Positions 1 to 11,330 of a stretch of 64,000 nt of DNA are shown one piece after another. The notes under the pieces were generated by a model. It worked only from the letters and a program-made list of their open reading frames with translations. It was not told the DNA's origin and ran no database searches. The position numbers and the translations under genes are program-made. The first letter of the stretch is position 1. Every line of letters starts with the position of its first letter. The DNA is from Saxidomus purpurata (lineage: Eukaryota; Mollusca; Bivalvia; Venerida; Veneridae): the NCBI GenBank assembly GCA_022818135.1, contig JAFMSR010000015.1, positions 34,942,340 through 35,006,339 of the forward strand, given 5' to 3'.

Positions 1-275
1 CTGTTCTTTGCAACAGAGTGTGTACTATGACTTAACCCATCTTACCTAGATATTTACAATGGAATATAGAGCAAATCTAAACAGTGATGTATATCTTCAG
101 GAAAGGGTAGTGTTATTGAACTGTGATTCAAAGGCTAAAAAATTAAACACTGAACATACAACATTTTATGTGTCGACTGCTTTGGAACGTGTCTGCTTGA
201 AATGGTGAATATTTCGTGTTAAATAGTTTCTTCCCTGTCCTGAACATATTCTTCGCTGCTTATATGTTCTGACAA

Positions 276-491
276 TGATCCTGTTTATGATTCTAAACAA
301 TTATCCTGTTTATGATTCTAAACAATTATCCTGTTTATGATTCTAAACAATTATCCGGTTTATGATTCTAAACAATTATCCTGTTTATGATTCTAAACAA
401 TTATCCTGTTTATGATTCTAAACAATAATCCTGTTTATGATTCTAAACAATTATCCGGTTTATGATTCTAAACAATTATCCTGTTTATGAT
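276..491. repeat. 25 bp minisatellite, 8 copies plus a partial
   Basis: Eight full copies of a 25 bp unit (TTATCCTGTTTATGATTC then TAAACAA) run from 276 to 475, followed by a partial ninth that merges into the 3' end of the intron before the lectin exon. Units 4 and 8 (351 and 451) share the same variant, CCGGTT instead of CCTGTT, which suggests that a block of four units (100 bp) was itself duplicated. The array stops about 13 bp before the nearest candidate splice acceptor. Confidence 0.97.
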
Positions 492-504
492 TTTCAAGTT
501 TCAG

Positions 505-970
505 ACTTTCAGCATTGGATTGGAATGAAGTGCTCACAAAACGTGTGTACTTGGTTAGATGGTACAACGGCAAATGACACGTGGACGGTAAGTTCCGTTG
601 ATTTTAAGTTGGAATATACTTTGTTTGATTTAGCAAAAATATCTATTTGTTTTGGAATTGTAAATATATTTCCACAATTTAAATTTTCTCGACCTCAGCA
701 TTTGCTGAAAACATGGTTCTGTGGGCTGTCTGAAATTGAGGCTCATGTAAAGTGTTTGAAATGATCCCTAACATGAGTGTTTAATTCACACAACATTGGT
801 GCATTCTATAATTATATCAAATGACATTTTCATTTTAAATCAACTTTTTGCAGAATTGGGCTCCGGAGCAACCAAGTGGCGGCACTCCGTGTGTATGGAT
901 TGGTTATGAGGATAATCAATGGGACGACTTCTATTGCTACGAACTTTATTACTATATTTGCGAAAAATAA
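505..970 (+). CDS. C-type lectin-domain protein, 3' end (two terminal exons)
   Basis: Two exons encode the C-terminal half of a C-type lectin domain. Exon 1 begins at 505 (after TTTCAG) or at 513 (after a second CAG in the same frame) and ends at 587, followed by donor GTAAGT. It carries HWIGM and CTWLDGT, the core WIGL and W-x-DG region of the fold. The intron is 588-853, ending TTTTTGCAG. Exon 2 (854-970, 38 codons plus stop) starts NWAPEQPSGG, then CVWIGY, QWDDFYC and finally YYICEK followed by TAA. This is the usual order: long-loop EPN/QPD position, WND position, last two cysteines and the terminal ICE motif. The sugar-binding motif here reads QPS, so D of QPD is replaced, and WND reads WDD. 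Calcium and sugar specificity are therefore uncertain. Both exons are in phase 0 at the shared junction. The signal peptide and first half must lie to the left; I found no further lectin exon in 1-500. Such proteins are usually secreted and act in recognition or immunity. An ATTAAA at 1133 may be the polyadenylation signal. Confidence 0.9.
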
Positions 971-2516
971 TTAACTCGAGCACATGTCATGCTCATGTAC
1001 ATGGCGTGTTCGTGAAATACTTGGTAGTTAAAAATCTGAAAGTAAACAAAGTCATATTCAATTACATTTACGAAATATCGAAACATTTACCGCCCTGCAC
1101 ATATCACTCTATATTTAATGTCAAAAGATGAAATTAAAGAACTGTCTTCGAACCTAGCGCTGAGGCGGGTAATATATTCTCATGTACAACGTAAAAACAA
1201 AACAAAAAACAATATCAGTATCCTTCCCTTTCAAAACATTTGAAGGATTCGGTTAATTTTAAGTTTATTTTACGACTGACCGTAAGCAGACCTCCAAATG
1301 TCATTAAAATACCTTAATCGTAGGTGCTATTTGGCACATTAGGCCCGGGTCTACAGATTGTTTGGGAATTGAAAAAAATTAAACCGTCAAAAGTGCAATA
1401 AAAACTGAGGGGTAGGGATGTAATGACTATTGTGCGCAGCAAATTCATCTGCCATTCTGAAAAATAACAGTCTATTTGTATCCTGTATTTATCTGAGTCA
1501 AAGCAACTACACATAATGAATAAGCATCTTCAAAAAATATTTTTGAAGTCGTCATAATGCGCAGAAGTATAAATAATAAAAAAAATAATAAACACTATAT
1601 AACAAACCTATTTGTCGAAAACGAAAAAATAGAACTGTTTGGTGTATTTTGATACTTTTACTAGCAAACTTAAAATTATTTGTTTCAAAAGTTGGGCAAA
1701 TTTGAACAATAGACATTTATTTGACTTTTTATTTTCGTAGTATTGTTGAAATACAAGAAGGTCCTTATAAAATATTTTGGTCGTATTAATATAAGTTGAA
1801 CGCATGTTACTTCAAAGATATGCTTTGTAAATAAGATATGTTAATTGACTAAGTATAACATTAATATCCTCATACTCAGAGTATATGTCGATTTATAATA
1901 ATCCAATAACCAGATCTTTCAAACATTTGAATGAGTGACTGGTATTCAGTTATTGTTATTTTTTAGATATTTCGGATATTGTCCCATAGGGATCTTATAT
2001 ATTGGCAATCGAGAAAAATTGTTCTACGGTTTCTATGTTGTACAGCAATTACAGTTAGGACTATTTAAGATTTTCCAATTAAAGATTTTCATTTGTTGAT
2101 CATAGTGTCAACAATTGCACAATTGCATTATTGATTATGTAGAAAACACAATGCCAGTTATATTTTTGTTTTAAATGCCTGCTCCCAGAAGTTATGTTGA
2201 TATGCAACTCTATTTTGTTTTTGGCCTGGGGACTGAAAGTCCCCTAGGCCTAAGTAAGCATACCACATTTCAAACACTGCAAGAAATTTAACTGTGCTAT
2301 GTGTGAATAACAACTGTAAACATGCGCTTTGCGAAAGTAGTGCAAGACAGACCAGATCAATCTTCTGTTTGAATGTCGCATATGATAAGAACATGAGTAC
2401 ATACAACTTCAAACGATTGCAGGAAGGTATATAGTTTACGGGCTACATTACACTTTTTTTCTGTTTTAGAAATTAATGCGCTATTAGCTGATTACGGAAG
2501 ATAATCATATGCATAT
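971..2516. other. Lectin 3' flank, no gene seen
   Basis: AT-rich sequence holding the presumed lectin 3' UTR and nothing else I can name. Open frames here are short and show no family motif. Confidence 0.5.
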
Positions 2517-2517
2517 C

Positions 2518-2562
2518 ACGGAAAAGTACGGATATTTACGGAAATTTACGGAAACGTACGGA
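2518..2562. repeat. ACGGA motif repeated five times at exact 10 bp spacing
   Basis: ACGGA begins at 2518, 2528, 2538, 2548 and 2558. The intervening bases are mostly A and T (for example AATTT). This is a very short tandem repeat whose period is close to one turn of the helix. Confidence 0.9.
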
Positions 2563-2613
2563 GCTCGATATAAGAGTTTGTAGTTTGATTTTCAAATTTC
2601 CGATGTTATTTCA

Positions 2614-2799
2614 TTGACAACTTTGTTATTTACGAACGATTACATATATATTAACCTAAAAATAAATTTCTCTAAAAAAAGAAGATATAATTTACGTACA
2701 TTCCCGAGAAGGAACTCACGTGATCAAAATCACCCGCCATTTATCGAGGACGCTGCATGTCAAGGCCCAGTGAACGGTTTCACTGATTACAACTACAAG
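2614..2799 (+). CDS. Weak exon candidate, unknown product
   Basis: An open frame runs to AAG at 2799 and is followed by a possible donor, GTAACC. Its last part (about 2740-2799) is richer in G and C than the flanks and reads DAACQGPVNGFTDYNYK. No acceptor is convincing. It could be the first exon of a neighbouring secreted protein, but I do not recognise the sequence. Confidence 0.18.
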
Positions 2800-3379
2800 G
2801 TAACCCAGAATCATTTTGGTTTTCTCTGTTATACACGTTGTACAGTACTGTATTTATATTTCATTGCTGGTATTGCTTTGTTTATTTCTGTTTCAAGGTC
2901 ATGTCCTTGGTACACAATAATTTTCGACCCACATCATCAGATCATATCGCTTGAAGTTGTACAAAGCGCAGATCGAATTATTTTGATTGGCTTAAACAAT
3001 TTATAATGTTGACTATGTGATTATTTTTCATTTAACGTACTTTTTATAATAAAACTAACTTCCCTGCCACCCATATATTTTTGAATCATTCATTCTGTGT
3101 CATATATAGAAGTTCGTCCTCTGCACATTTCGATCCGCGCTTTAGGTAAGGTTCAGCGCAAAACACGTAGGTCTAAAGTTGTTTTTCGGGGTGTTAACCT
3201 ATAGCCCCAAGGCCTTTAGCACTCACAGTGCTTTGATTTAGGAATGTTGTACGTATATTTTTGTCAGTCATAATATTTATTTGTGAGTTTATGTAAAATA
3301 GATTTGTTTTGACTTTTGTCATTTTTTGAATCATTATAGTTTATTATGATTGTTCATGCTTTAGGAGCTGCCTGCTTAA

Positions 3380-4345
3380 TTTTTAAAGTTTCAGTTGCCA
3401 AGTTAACTTCATTTTGCTTTTTTTTTCAAGATAATATTATCATTAATTTTCCCATCTTTTGCAATGTCATCAACAGAGATAATATAAGAATCGATCCAAT
3501 TGTCAAGGAATAGTGGTTTTTCTGCATATTCGATATGTTTGTTTCCTAAAATGATTTCTTTTCTGATATCATAGTATGTCTTTGGCTTTATAGAATTTAA
3601 AATATTACATATGTATTAAATTTAATATAATATTTTAACATTTCATAATAGAATGGAGACAATGGTATTTTAGATTTTGGAAGCGATTTAACAGAGTCAA
3701 TGTTCATATGGAAGATCAGCAAATCTTGACCAAACTGGTAAAGAATAACATTAGGGATAAGTTAGCGCTATCGTTTTGTTTTAAGGCTTGAATCCATTTC
3801 ATTTTCAAAGATTTGCTAAAGGATGCTATGTCGGATATGTCTAAACCTCCAGTAGATTTCGGCCTTATTCAAACAGATCTAATGATTTTTTCTCTCTTAC
3901 TTGACCAAAGAAATATCATTGTGTTAACTCTTGAAATTACATGTTTTGGTGTCGGCAATTATTGAATTAGATACACAAGTTTTGGAAGAAGCAATGATTT
4001 TATACCAAATGTCTTCCCATAAAATGTTAAGGTTCTAAAATTCCATTTATGTATCATAAGTTGACATTCCTCTAATTTATTATCCAAATTAAGTCTCTCA
4101 CATTCTGCATTGTTGGTACTAAAAATAGACTCCTAGTGCTTTTACATATTTATTAAATTGTATTCCACAGATCTCAGTTCTGTTATCATTTTTGCATTTC
4201 CCGATAAGAATTCCTTCTGTTTTAGCCTGTTTAGCCTTAGCCCTGAATATTATCGAAAATTTGCAGAACATTAGGTATATCATCTATATTGTGTATAAAT
4301 AATGTTGTATCGTCAGCCAACTGGCTTATTTAAGGTGTTTTTGTT
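3380..4345 (-). mobile_element. Decayed LINE (L1/Tx1-like) reverse transcriptase fragment
   Basis: The minus strand carries broken pieces of a LINE ORF2, in order. At 4309-4326 it reads SQLADDTTLFI, the catalytic box of the reverse transcriptase (normally YADD; Y is replaced by L). It continues to KTEGILIGKC near 4190-4220, the KTE-x-IG block. At about 3790-3930 it reads FIWSSKREK and then TGGLDISDIASFSK, matching the FLW-GK and GGL-PDI blocks that follow the polymerase in L1/Tx1 elements. At about 3460-3560 it reads FLDNWIDSYIISVDDI. In-frame stops and frameshifts (for example TAA just after IFDNIQG) show it is dead. Endonuclease and ORF1 are absent, consistent with 5' truncation. Ends are approximate. 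Confidence 0.85.
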
Positions 4346-4840
4346 TCTGTGTTTTTATTGCTATGCCGCATAAACAATCTGATGATCGGATTTTAACCGC
4401 TAGAATTTCAGCGATTAAAATGAATAATAGAGCATAGAATTATACCACCAGCTAAATTCAGAAATGTAAACAAATATGACAATTTAATGTGAGGAGGAAA
4501 TTATGTGTTTAATTTTGATGGAAATGAACGTTTTGTCGAAAATAAAAAGAAACAAAACGTGTTGTTCTATAGATCTGCATCACAGCATACAAGTATACTT
4601 TATAATTATATTCAGGTGGTCATAATTGCCTTAATTAAGAAAGTTATACATGCGGTTAAGGCTCCATGCTTTCCATATAGACTGGCTGTGTTGAATCTAA
4701 GTACGAAAGATGCTGTTGACATGCTTTATCTGATTGAAGTATACTGGATATGACATATCTTTTAATAATAATTGTGCATATTGATTGTATTTAATTAAGA
4801 TCAATCTTCCCAATCATTCAGCTGAGGAAACAGTTGAGCT

Positions 4841-5495
4841 GCAACGTCACCTTTGTAAGGTTTTACCCAAAGGGGTCAGACACGCTTGATTTTTAAACAT
4901 AGTATATAGACAAGGGAACCAACTCCAGGTCGGAGACGCAATGTACACTACCCAAAACACATAAATCATTTAAAAGCAAATCGCCGTTACAATTTCTACA
5001 TTGATTTAAATCTACTTACCAAGTCGGCGACCAATCATCGCTACCTAGACTTCTTAGTTTGTACTAATTTATTTTAGCTCGATTGTGAAGAAGGCCTTTA
5101 CCTTATCGAGTAACTCTCGACAACGCTTCCTGGAAAAAAAAAAACAGTACTGATGTCATATAAGAGAGTACGGTCATGGCCACGGGATGAGCGGCCGACA
5201 CCTTAACCTCTACACCACCGCTCCCCTCAGATTAGAAGTTTAAGTAGCGATTTCTATAAGTGAATCGAGTCTTAAACGCAATGTACACTATCTAAAACTA
5301 TGTAAATCATTTAAAAAAGCAGATCACCGTGATAATCTTTACAATGATTTAAACTTGCTTACCAAGTCGGCGACCAATCAGCGCTACATCGACATTTTGT
5401 CCGACTTTGGAGTTGGTTCTCTTGCCTATACATTCTATGTTTAAAAAATCAAAAGTGCCTAGCCTCTTTGGTTGACCTGTCTCTAGCAATGTTGC
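4841..5495. mobile_element. Inverted-repeat transposon (MITE/fold-back) with internal direct repeats
   Basis: Imperfect terminal inverted repeats of nearly 100 bp lie at 4841-4936 and 5399-5495. The best-matching inner half includes TTTTTAAACATAG, AGAACCAACTCC (AGGGAACCAACTCC on the left) and GTCGGA. Between them a block of about 118 bp occurs twice in direct orientation, at 4937-5052 and 5277-5395, starting CGCAATGTACAC and containing CTTACCAAGTCGGCGACCAA. A SINE sits between the two blocks. No transposase is present, so the element is non-autonomous. I could not define a target-site duplication. Confidence 0.8.
5056..5220 (-). mobile_element. tRNA-derived SINE, family 2, internally deleted copy
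   Basis: This matches the fuller copy at 55954-56141: tail GTACTAATTTATTTTAGCTC at the left, tRNA-like head GAGCGGCCGACACCTTAAC at the right. The head has lost the section containing the B box, so this copy should not be transcribed by RNA polymerase III. It is inserted between the two direct repeats of the surrounding element. Confidence 0.8.
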
Positions 5496-7510
5496 ATAAC
5501 GTTATTTTAACAAAGTTGTTTTAAAGATTCGAATCAACAGAGTCACTCTTCAACTGCAAATACATATATGTTATAATGCTTTTTGTCTAAGTCAAACATA
5601 ATTTTAAACACATACGGCCTTTGATTTCTGTGTTTATATGTACACATGCAGTAACGTCAAAACAAACCTATCATGTGCAGTCTGTTGTTACTACTCATTG
5701 CCATTTGTTTTTACATTTATTTTCACTTTTCATCCACAGATTATTTAACATTGGCAAATGATATGTATGTACTTCGACGTTTCCTTTAAAAACATTATTA
5801 GACGACTCCAGATGCCATATGATAATCGTTATCTAACCGTTCAATAGTCGTACAGGGTACAATCAACTTTATTTTAAATGTATTGCATGGCAAGAAAGTA
5901 ACTTAAGACATGCCAATCAGTCATGAAATGGTGTATATAAATGTGTTCAAGATCGGTTTAACGTAGATTAAATGTAATTATTTTTGCTTCAAATACGAAG
6001 TTAGTCAGTCTCTCGTGTCATCAAATTAGCATAGAATGCATGTGAGCAGCTAATATTTTATATGAAAATTGTGTATGAATGTGTTTATGCTCATATGCAA
6101 TGGTTCGAGAATTAAACCATTATCTTCGTCGATCCATTTTATATTCCACTCGTACTCATTAAACATCTTAAGGATACTCTTTCGTATGTTAAGTGTATGT
6201 TCCCACACTCAAAACTGGTGCAGTACAATAATTAAACTTGATAATGCTGCATACGGCTTTCTTGACAATATATACAATTTGAAAAATCCTAATAGTTGAT
6301 TTAAAGGACTTTGTCTGCACGGGAATACATTTTGAGATTTTACAAGTTTTGTCGACCTCTCTCTTTCGCGAGCATGATGACATCTGGAATGAGTGTTCGA
6401 GAGCGTTTCAATAAGCTAAATTTGTATAAACTAATCTGATACGTTATAACTGACTTCCCGTAGCAACCAGTGATCATATTAGTTGATATTCATTTGTGCT
6501 GCGATTCAAGCATTTAGTTTTACATTTAATGTTTCAATATGTGATTTCCAAGAAATTGAAAATTTTCTCTAGAAACTATGAACGGGCAGCTTTAATTTCT
6601 TTTACGAGAAACTATGGGCGAGCAGCTTTAAATTATTCAGTATTTTTAAATCTGTAGCCAAATGTCGACATTTTAAGTGTTTAGAATTGACGTTGTCTTA
6701 AATTGTCGCAAAGTGCACATCTGCCGCCAAAATAAAACCTTGATACAAGATATAGCATTCCAAAAGTTCCAACTAGGGCACATCTTTTAAAGCTACGTTA
6801 CAGTAACTCCCCAACATCTGCTTTGATATGGTCACATGATAAGTTCGCGCCCATACTTCCAGCACAATATTAGCATATTTCTTCGCTACACAAACGATAT
6901 GTAAATTAGCATTTATTAAATTTTTACAGCTATTTGTCAAATTAGCAATGCAAAATCAAACGCATTGTCGGACGATTTCTGCAAGTTCAACATGCACTAG
7001 CTTACTAAGTGAAGTTACTGCAATACAAGAAAAACTGTGATACTACGTATCACAGCGGGCCTAGAAAAGAAGCTTTCATGTTAATATTTCGAAATGGGAG
7101 ACGCAAATAAACTTTACAAACTTTATAAGAGAGACAGAATAAATCTATATTCTAGGTTCGTGTAAAGCAAATACTTGACTATCTGGTTTGTGCATTTACA
7201 ATTTAGTAACTCTTTCTCATTTCCAGTGTATCATTTATGATTTAAAAAGAAACAAAAAAATCATATATTCATGAAAAAGCTTTTAATAGTCTTTATGCTC
7301 TTTCCGTTTTTTTTTCATTAGATTGTATATTCGAGCCCTATTTTCGTTCAGCGTTAATTAAAACAAAGTTAACGCAGCAATATTATAATATGTTATACGC
7401 TATGTTCCATCAAGGTGATTCTCAGAATATACAATACTATTCCTGCCTCTACCCTCACAAAATCGTTTGCAGTCAAAATCTTTGTAAAGTAAACAACAAC
7501 ATCTTGCTAC
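5496..7510. other. No gene seen; two short transposon-end-like repeats
   Basis: AT-rich sequence without recognisable exons. At 6571-6596 and 6605-6632 the segment GAAACTATG-A/G-GCGGGCAGCTTTAA-like occurs twice. It ends in the same GAGCAGCTTTAA sequence that terminates the MITE at 60160-60539, so these are probably two stacked remnants of that family. Confidence 0.4.
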
Positions 7511-7511
7511 C

Positions 7512-7670
7512 GACCAATTAGTTAACTTTGGCTACCTGTCAGTTTATTGCTGTAGACCAGTCTAATAACACGAAATGTAAACCAGTCTGATAAAAGTAGA
7601 AAGTGCATCCCAGCCACTTAGTAAACTTTGGCTACCTTTCACTTTATTGCGCTAACATGACCTGTCTGAT
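7512..7670. repeat. Tandem duplication, about 55 bp units 100 bp apart
   Basis: Segments starting near 7515 and 7614 both read TTAG-TAACTTTGGCTACCT followed by CA-TTTATTGC and a CCTGTCT or CCAGTCT motif. The rest of each 100 bp unit is diverged. Confidence 0.65.
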
Positions 7671-7679
7671 TTAAATAGA

Positions 7680-8078
7680 CTGTCAGTGACTGTACAATCA
7701 TACTTCCATTCAAAAACAAATGAAGTGTGATTGTAAATTTTAAACTATAAAAATCGAGTCATAGTAACGTAATGGACCCACTTTACCCGATACCGGAAGA
7801 TACCGGCATGTTTGACCGATATCGGTTTTTATACTGGCCGACCAATAAAAACTTTTCACTACTTACTAGACGTTACATAAGCATATAAAATAATATGACG
7901 TTTTACAAGTGTAAAAGATAGAAATAACATTTTTTTTGACAATTTTAAAACTACACAATAAACAGTGGTTTAACCCATTCTTTATCGTAACTTCCTAGGC
8001 GAATTTCATGAATTTTGTTCAAAGAACTATACACTACTTCACCTACATGTTACATTTTCCAACCACGTATTAAATATA
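7680..8078. other. No gene seen
   Basis: Non-coding by eye. It contains the 12 bp palindrome ACCGATATCGGT near 7817 and two nearby GATACCGG motifs. Confidence 0.4.
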
Positions 8079-8100
8079 GCGGGCCGCTGCTGCGGCCCGC
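8079..8100. repeat. Perfect GC-rich hairpin
   Basis: GCGGGCCGC at 8079-8087 and its exact complement GCGGCCCGC at 8092-8100 are separated by TGCT. A stem made wholly of G and C stands out in an AT-rich neighbourhood. No transposon ends or RNA gene were recognised around it. Confidence 0.9.
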
Positions 8101-9260
8101 AATGAAGAAGTAACCACAGTAACGTAAACATATACCGTGTACGGAAAAGAACGGCTATTGGGCATTAGTTGGTTTCAACCAATCGGCAGAACGCTTTTTC
8201 AATATCACAATGTCCACTTATAACGGAAACACAACGATAAACGCCTTCCGGTATGCATTGTTTAGTCAAGTGCGTGTGTACAATTCCAACTGTTCCTTCT
8301 TGGGAAGGAACAATAAAATGCCTACCGCTAAAATAAAAAACTTAATCAAGTGTAGCTACTCTTACATAACTCAAACTTAAAATAAGTAACTTACTCTAAC
8401 CTTTGATAGCAAAGCATCAGATAAGAAGGAAGAGAAATCACCAACAAATTAGCGTGTATGAGTGCAATTAAATTGACATACGCTATAACTGATATCAAAC
8501 TAAATAACCTCCAAAACATAAATAAAGTAGACTCCCTAAATTCCGAACCCCTTAAAAACCGGATACCCAAAAAATCCGGCCGTTTTTTCTCCGCCTTTTT
8601 TTTCTCCATTGACCCTAATGTTAATATTCCCCCGAAAGTCCGGTCCCTCGATTTTCCGAATTCCGGCCGATATTTTTCGAGATTTCCTAGCACTGTCTCT
8701 CTTTATTCGTAGTAACTTGCAAATGAATAGAAATTTACGACATCAGTGTACGCGCATAGTGCGTTTACTACACAGTACAATTACATTTACTACGACAATG
8801 TAGTTGTAAGCACGTGACTAAATTTCATGAATGGACAGAATCACCCGAAAGTAGTCCGTCAACGCCCCCACTTCGATAAGGCATGAGAAGCTCGTGCAAG
8901 TAGCACGCGTTTGTTTTTGTTATTTTTAAAAACGAAAACGACATATGATACTAGCATAAGTTTACTAACAAGTCTACCTCCTATGTGAAAAATGCTAATG
9001 TTAGCTTAAAGCGTTAAAAAAAAAAAGAAAAAAAAATAGTATGTATGTGTATGTATGTATATGTATAACTTCTCCGTCTTCTCCGAATTCTTTGCCGATG
9101 TGCAAAATTAACCATACTTTAAAAGTACATATATAGGAAAGCATTTTAATAGATGTAAGCTTTCTCCCAACAAAACCATCATAAACCGGAACCTTTCATT
9201 TGTTTAGTATAAGTAACTGGTTGTATCCCCATGTTGTATACTTGTATACCTGGGTGTAAT
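8101..9260. other. No gene; CCGG-rich repeat fragment at about 8560-8690
   Basis: Mostly AT-rich non-coding DNA. The segment 8560-8690 has repeated CCGG motifs (CCGGCCG, GTCCGG, TTCCGGCCGATATTTTTCG). A related segment occurs at 10010-10075, with CCCCCGAAAATCCGGCC and CCGGCCGATTTTCC, so this is a dispersed repeat of unknown class. Open frames across it on both strands look like by-products of its base composition. Confidence 0.5.
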
Positions 9261-9265
9261 AAAGA

Positions 9266-9266
<1 letters not shown>

Positions 9267-9296
<30 letters not shown>
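9267..9296. repeat. (TTG)10 microsatellite after AATAAAG
   Basis: Ten perfect TTG copies follow GTGTAATAAAGAA. The same arrangement with the same copy number recurs at 16528-16557. This pattern resembles the 3' tail of a retroposon, but no body was recognised upstream. Confidence 0.9.
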
Positions 9297-10329
9297 ATAG
9301 TTTTGGTCCAATTATGATATTGTGTAATAAAATGACTCTCAATAATCCGGTCGCGGTCTGATGTGCCGAAGGCGTGAAAACGATTTGTGGCGATTATCTA
9401 ATTTGTACAGCCGGTCACAAAGAATGAGAGCGAATTAGTTTGTAAATTGACCCTAATGCCGAACAATACAATTTGTCTATCAAACGTGCTGATAATTAGA
9501 TTTGATCTAAAGATTGTTAGATTTATGAAAATCGATCCATATTTAAGACATTTCGCTCAGATTTGTTCGAAATTTAGCGCAACGATAGAGCCTCTTTTAA
9601 TTTCTTTGTCATAGTAAATCATGACAGCGGAATTTTAGTGGGGATTTACAATCATCATGTCGGAATATATCCAGGAAACGAAAAATTAATTGTTTAAAGT
9701 GCTGAACAGAACGAACATAAGTTTTATTGTTAGAATTTAAATTGTTTTCGTCTGTATTTTGAAATTCACGACGTGTTATCGTAACGTCGCGGAGGATGAT
9801 GCCGACATTTAATTACAACGTACATGTATTCTAGCTTTTAATTGTGTGAATGTTATTTTTAATGTTATATGGGCGGTGACATGCATTTAAATATTTTAAG
9901 ATGTATTTTGATAAAGTCGATAGTGAAGTTATTCATGTTTGCAATGAAGACTGTCGTGATTCATGAAACAGAGGAATGACCAGAGGTACGTAACTTATAA
10001 AATCTCATCCCCCGAAAATCCGGCCACCTTGGAAAACCGGCCGATTTTCCCCACCGAAGGCCGTCCGGAATTTCGAGAATCTTTGGAAGTAATTTAACTC
10101 AACATACAAGTTTCAGCTATGCATTCCCAGGCATTATCGATAAAATTAGCGGTTTAAAATATACTGCAGTACCGTAATATTTCAATAATCTATGTAGAGT
10201 TGTTGTTGCACAATTAATGGGTGGATGTGATTTATTTGCAGGAAGCCCATTTTTTTAGCTCGACTATTCGAAGAATAAGGAGGCTATTGCACTCGCCCCG
10301 GCGTCGGCGTCGGCGTCGGCGTCTGCGTT

Positions 10330-11330
10330 GGTTAAAGTTTTTTATAAATTCAAATATCTTGAATACTATCAAAGGTATTGACTTGAAACTCAAACTATAT
10401 GTTTACTATCAACATCTACACCTGGGGAAACAATCCCCATACCTCTGTTTTGATTTTTGACAGATTTATGCCCCTTTTTAACTTAGAATTTTTGGTTAAA
10501 GTTTTTTATAAATTCAAATATCTTGAATACTATCAAAGGTATTGACTTGAAACTCAAAGTATGTGTCTACCATCAACATCTACACCTGAGGAAATAATCC
10601 CCATAACTCTGTTTTGATTTTTGACAGATTTATGCCCCTTTTTAACTTAGAATTTTTGGTTAAAGTTTTTTATAAATTCAAATATCTTGAATAATATCAA
10701 AGGTATTGACTTGAAACTCAAAGTATGTGTCTACCATCAACATCTACACCTGAGGAAACAATCCCCATAACTCTGTTTTGATTTTTGACAGATTTATGCC
10801 CCTTTTTAACTTAGAATGTTTGGTTAAAGTTTTTTTTTAAATTCAAATATCTTGAATACTATCAAAGGTATTGACTTGAAACTCAAAGTATGTGTCTACC
10901 ATCAACATATACACCTGAGGAAACAATTCCCATAACTCTGTTTTGATTTTTGACAGATTTATGCCCCTTTTTAACTTAGAATGTTTGGTTAAAGTTTTTT
11001 ATAAATTCAAATATCTTGAATAATATCAAAGGTATTGACTTGAAATTCAAAATATATGTTTACCATCAACATCTACACCTGAGGAAACAATCCCCATAAC
11101 TCTGTTTTGATTTTTGATAGATTTGTGTCCCTTTTTAACTTAGAATTGATGGTAAAAGATTTTATAAAGTCAAATATCTTGAATACTATCAAAAGTATTG
11201 ACTTGAAACTCAAAGTATGTGTCAACCATCAACATCTACACCTGAGGAAACAATCTCTATAACTCTGTTTTGATTTTTGATAGATTTGTGTCCCTTTTTA
11301 ACTTTGAATTTTTTGTTAAAGATAGAATAC
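10330..11330 (+). repeat. Six copies of a ~164 bp tandem repeat
   Basis: Units start GGTTAAAGTTTT at 10330, 10494, 10658, 10822, 10987 and 11151, giving periods of 164, 164, 164, 165 and 164 bp. A seventh, decayed unit begins near 11314 and fades by about 11410. Units share TATTGACTTGAAACTCAAA, CATCAACATCTACACCTG and TTTTTAACTTAGAAT. The first four or five are nearly identical and the last two more diverged. The array forms the core of the surrounding element. Confidence 0.97.

Noticed and set aside
276..491. CRISPR array
   Set aside because: The 25 bp units are directly adjacent without spacers, and the genome is eukaryotic.
462..504. Methionine at 462 as the start of the lectin-like protein
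   Set aside because: It lies inside the 25 bp minisatellite. The lectin frame enters through a splice acceptor at 504 or 512, and the domain's first half is missing, so the true start is upstream of the window.
8391..8712. Open frames of 84-100 residues on both strands
   Set aside because: They overlap on opposite strands over a CCGG-rich dispersed repeat and have no domain, splice sites or conservation.
10302..10323. CpG-rich promoter
   Set aside because: The GC-rich patch is a GGCGTC microsatellite at a fixed position in the HINE-like element.
10330..11330. Free-standing satellite DNA array
   Set aside because: The array is bounded by subterminal inverted repeats and a terminal hairpin and sits inside an interrupted MITE, so it is the core of one transposon copy.
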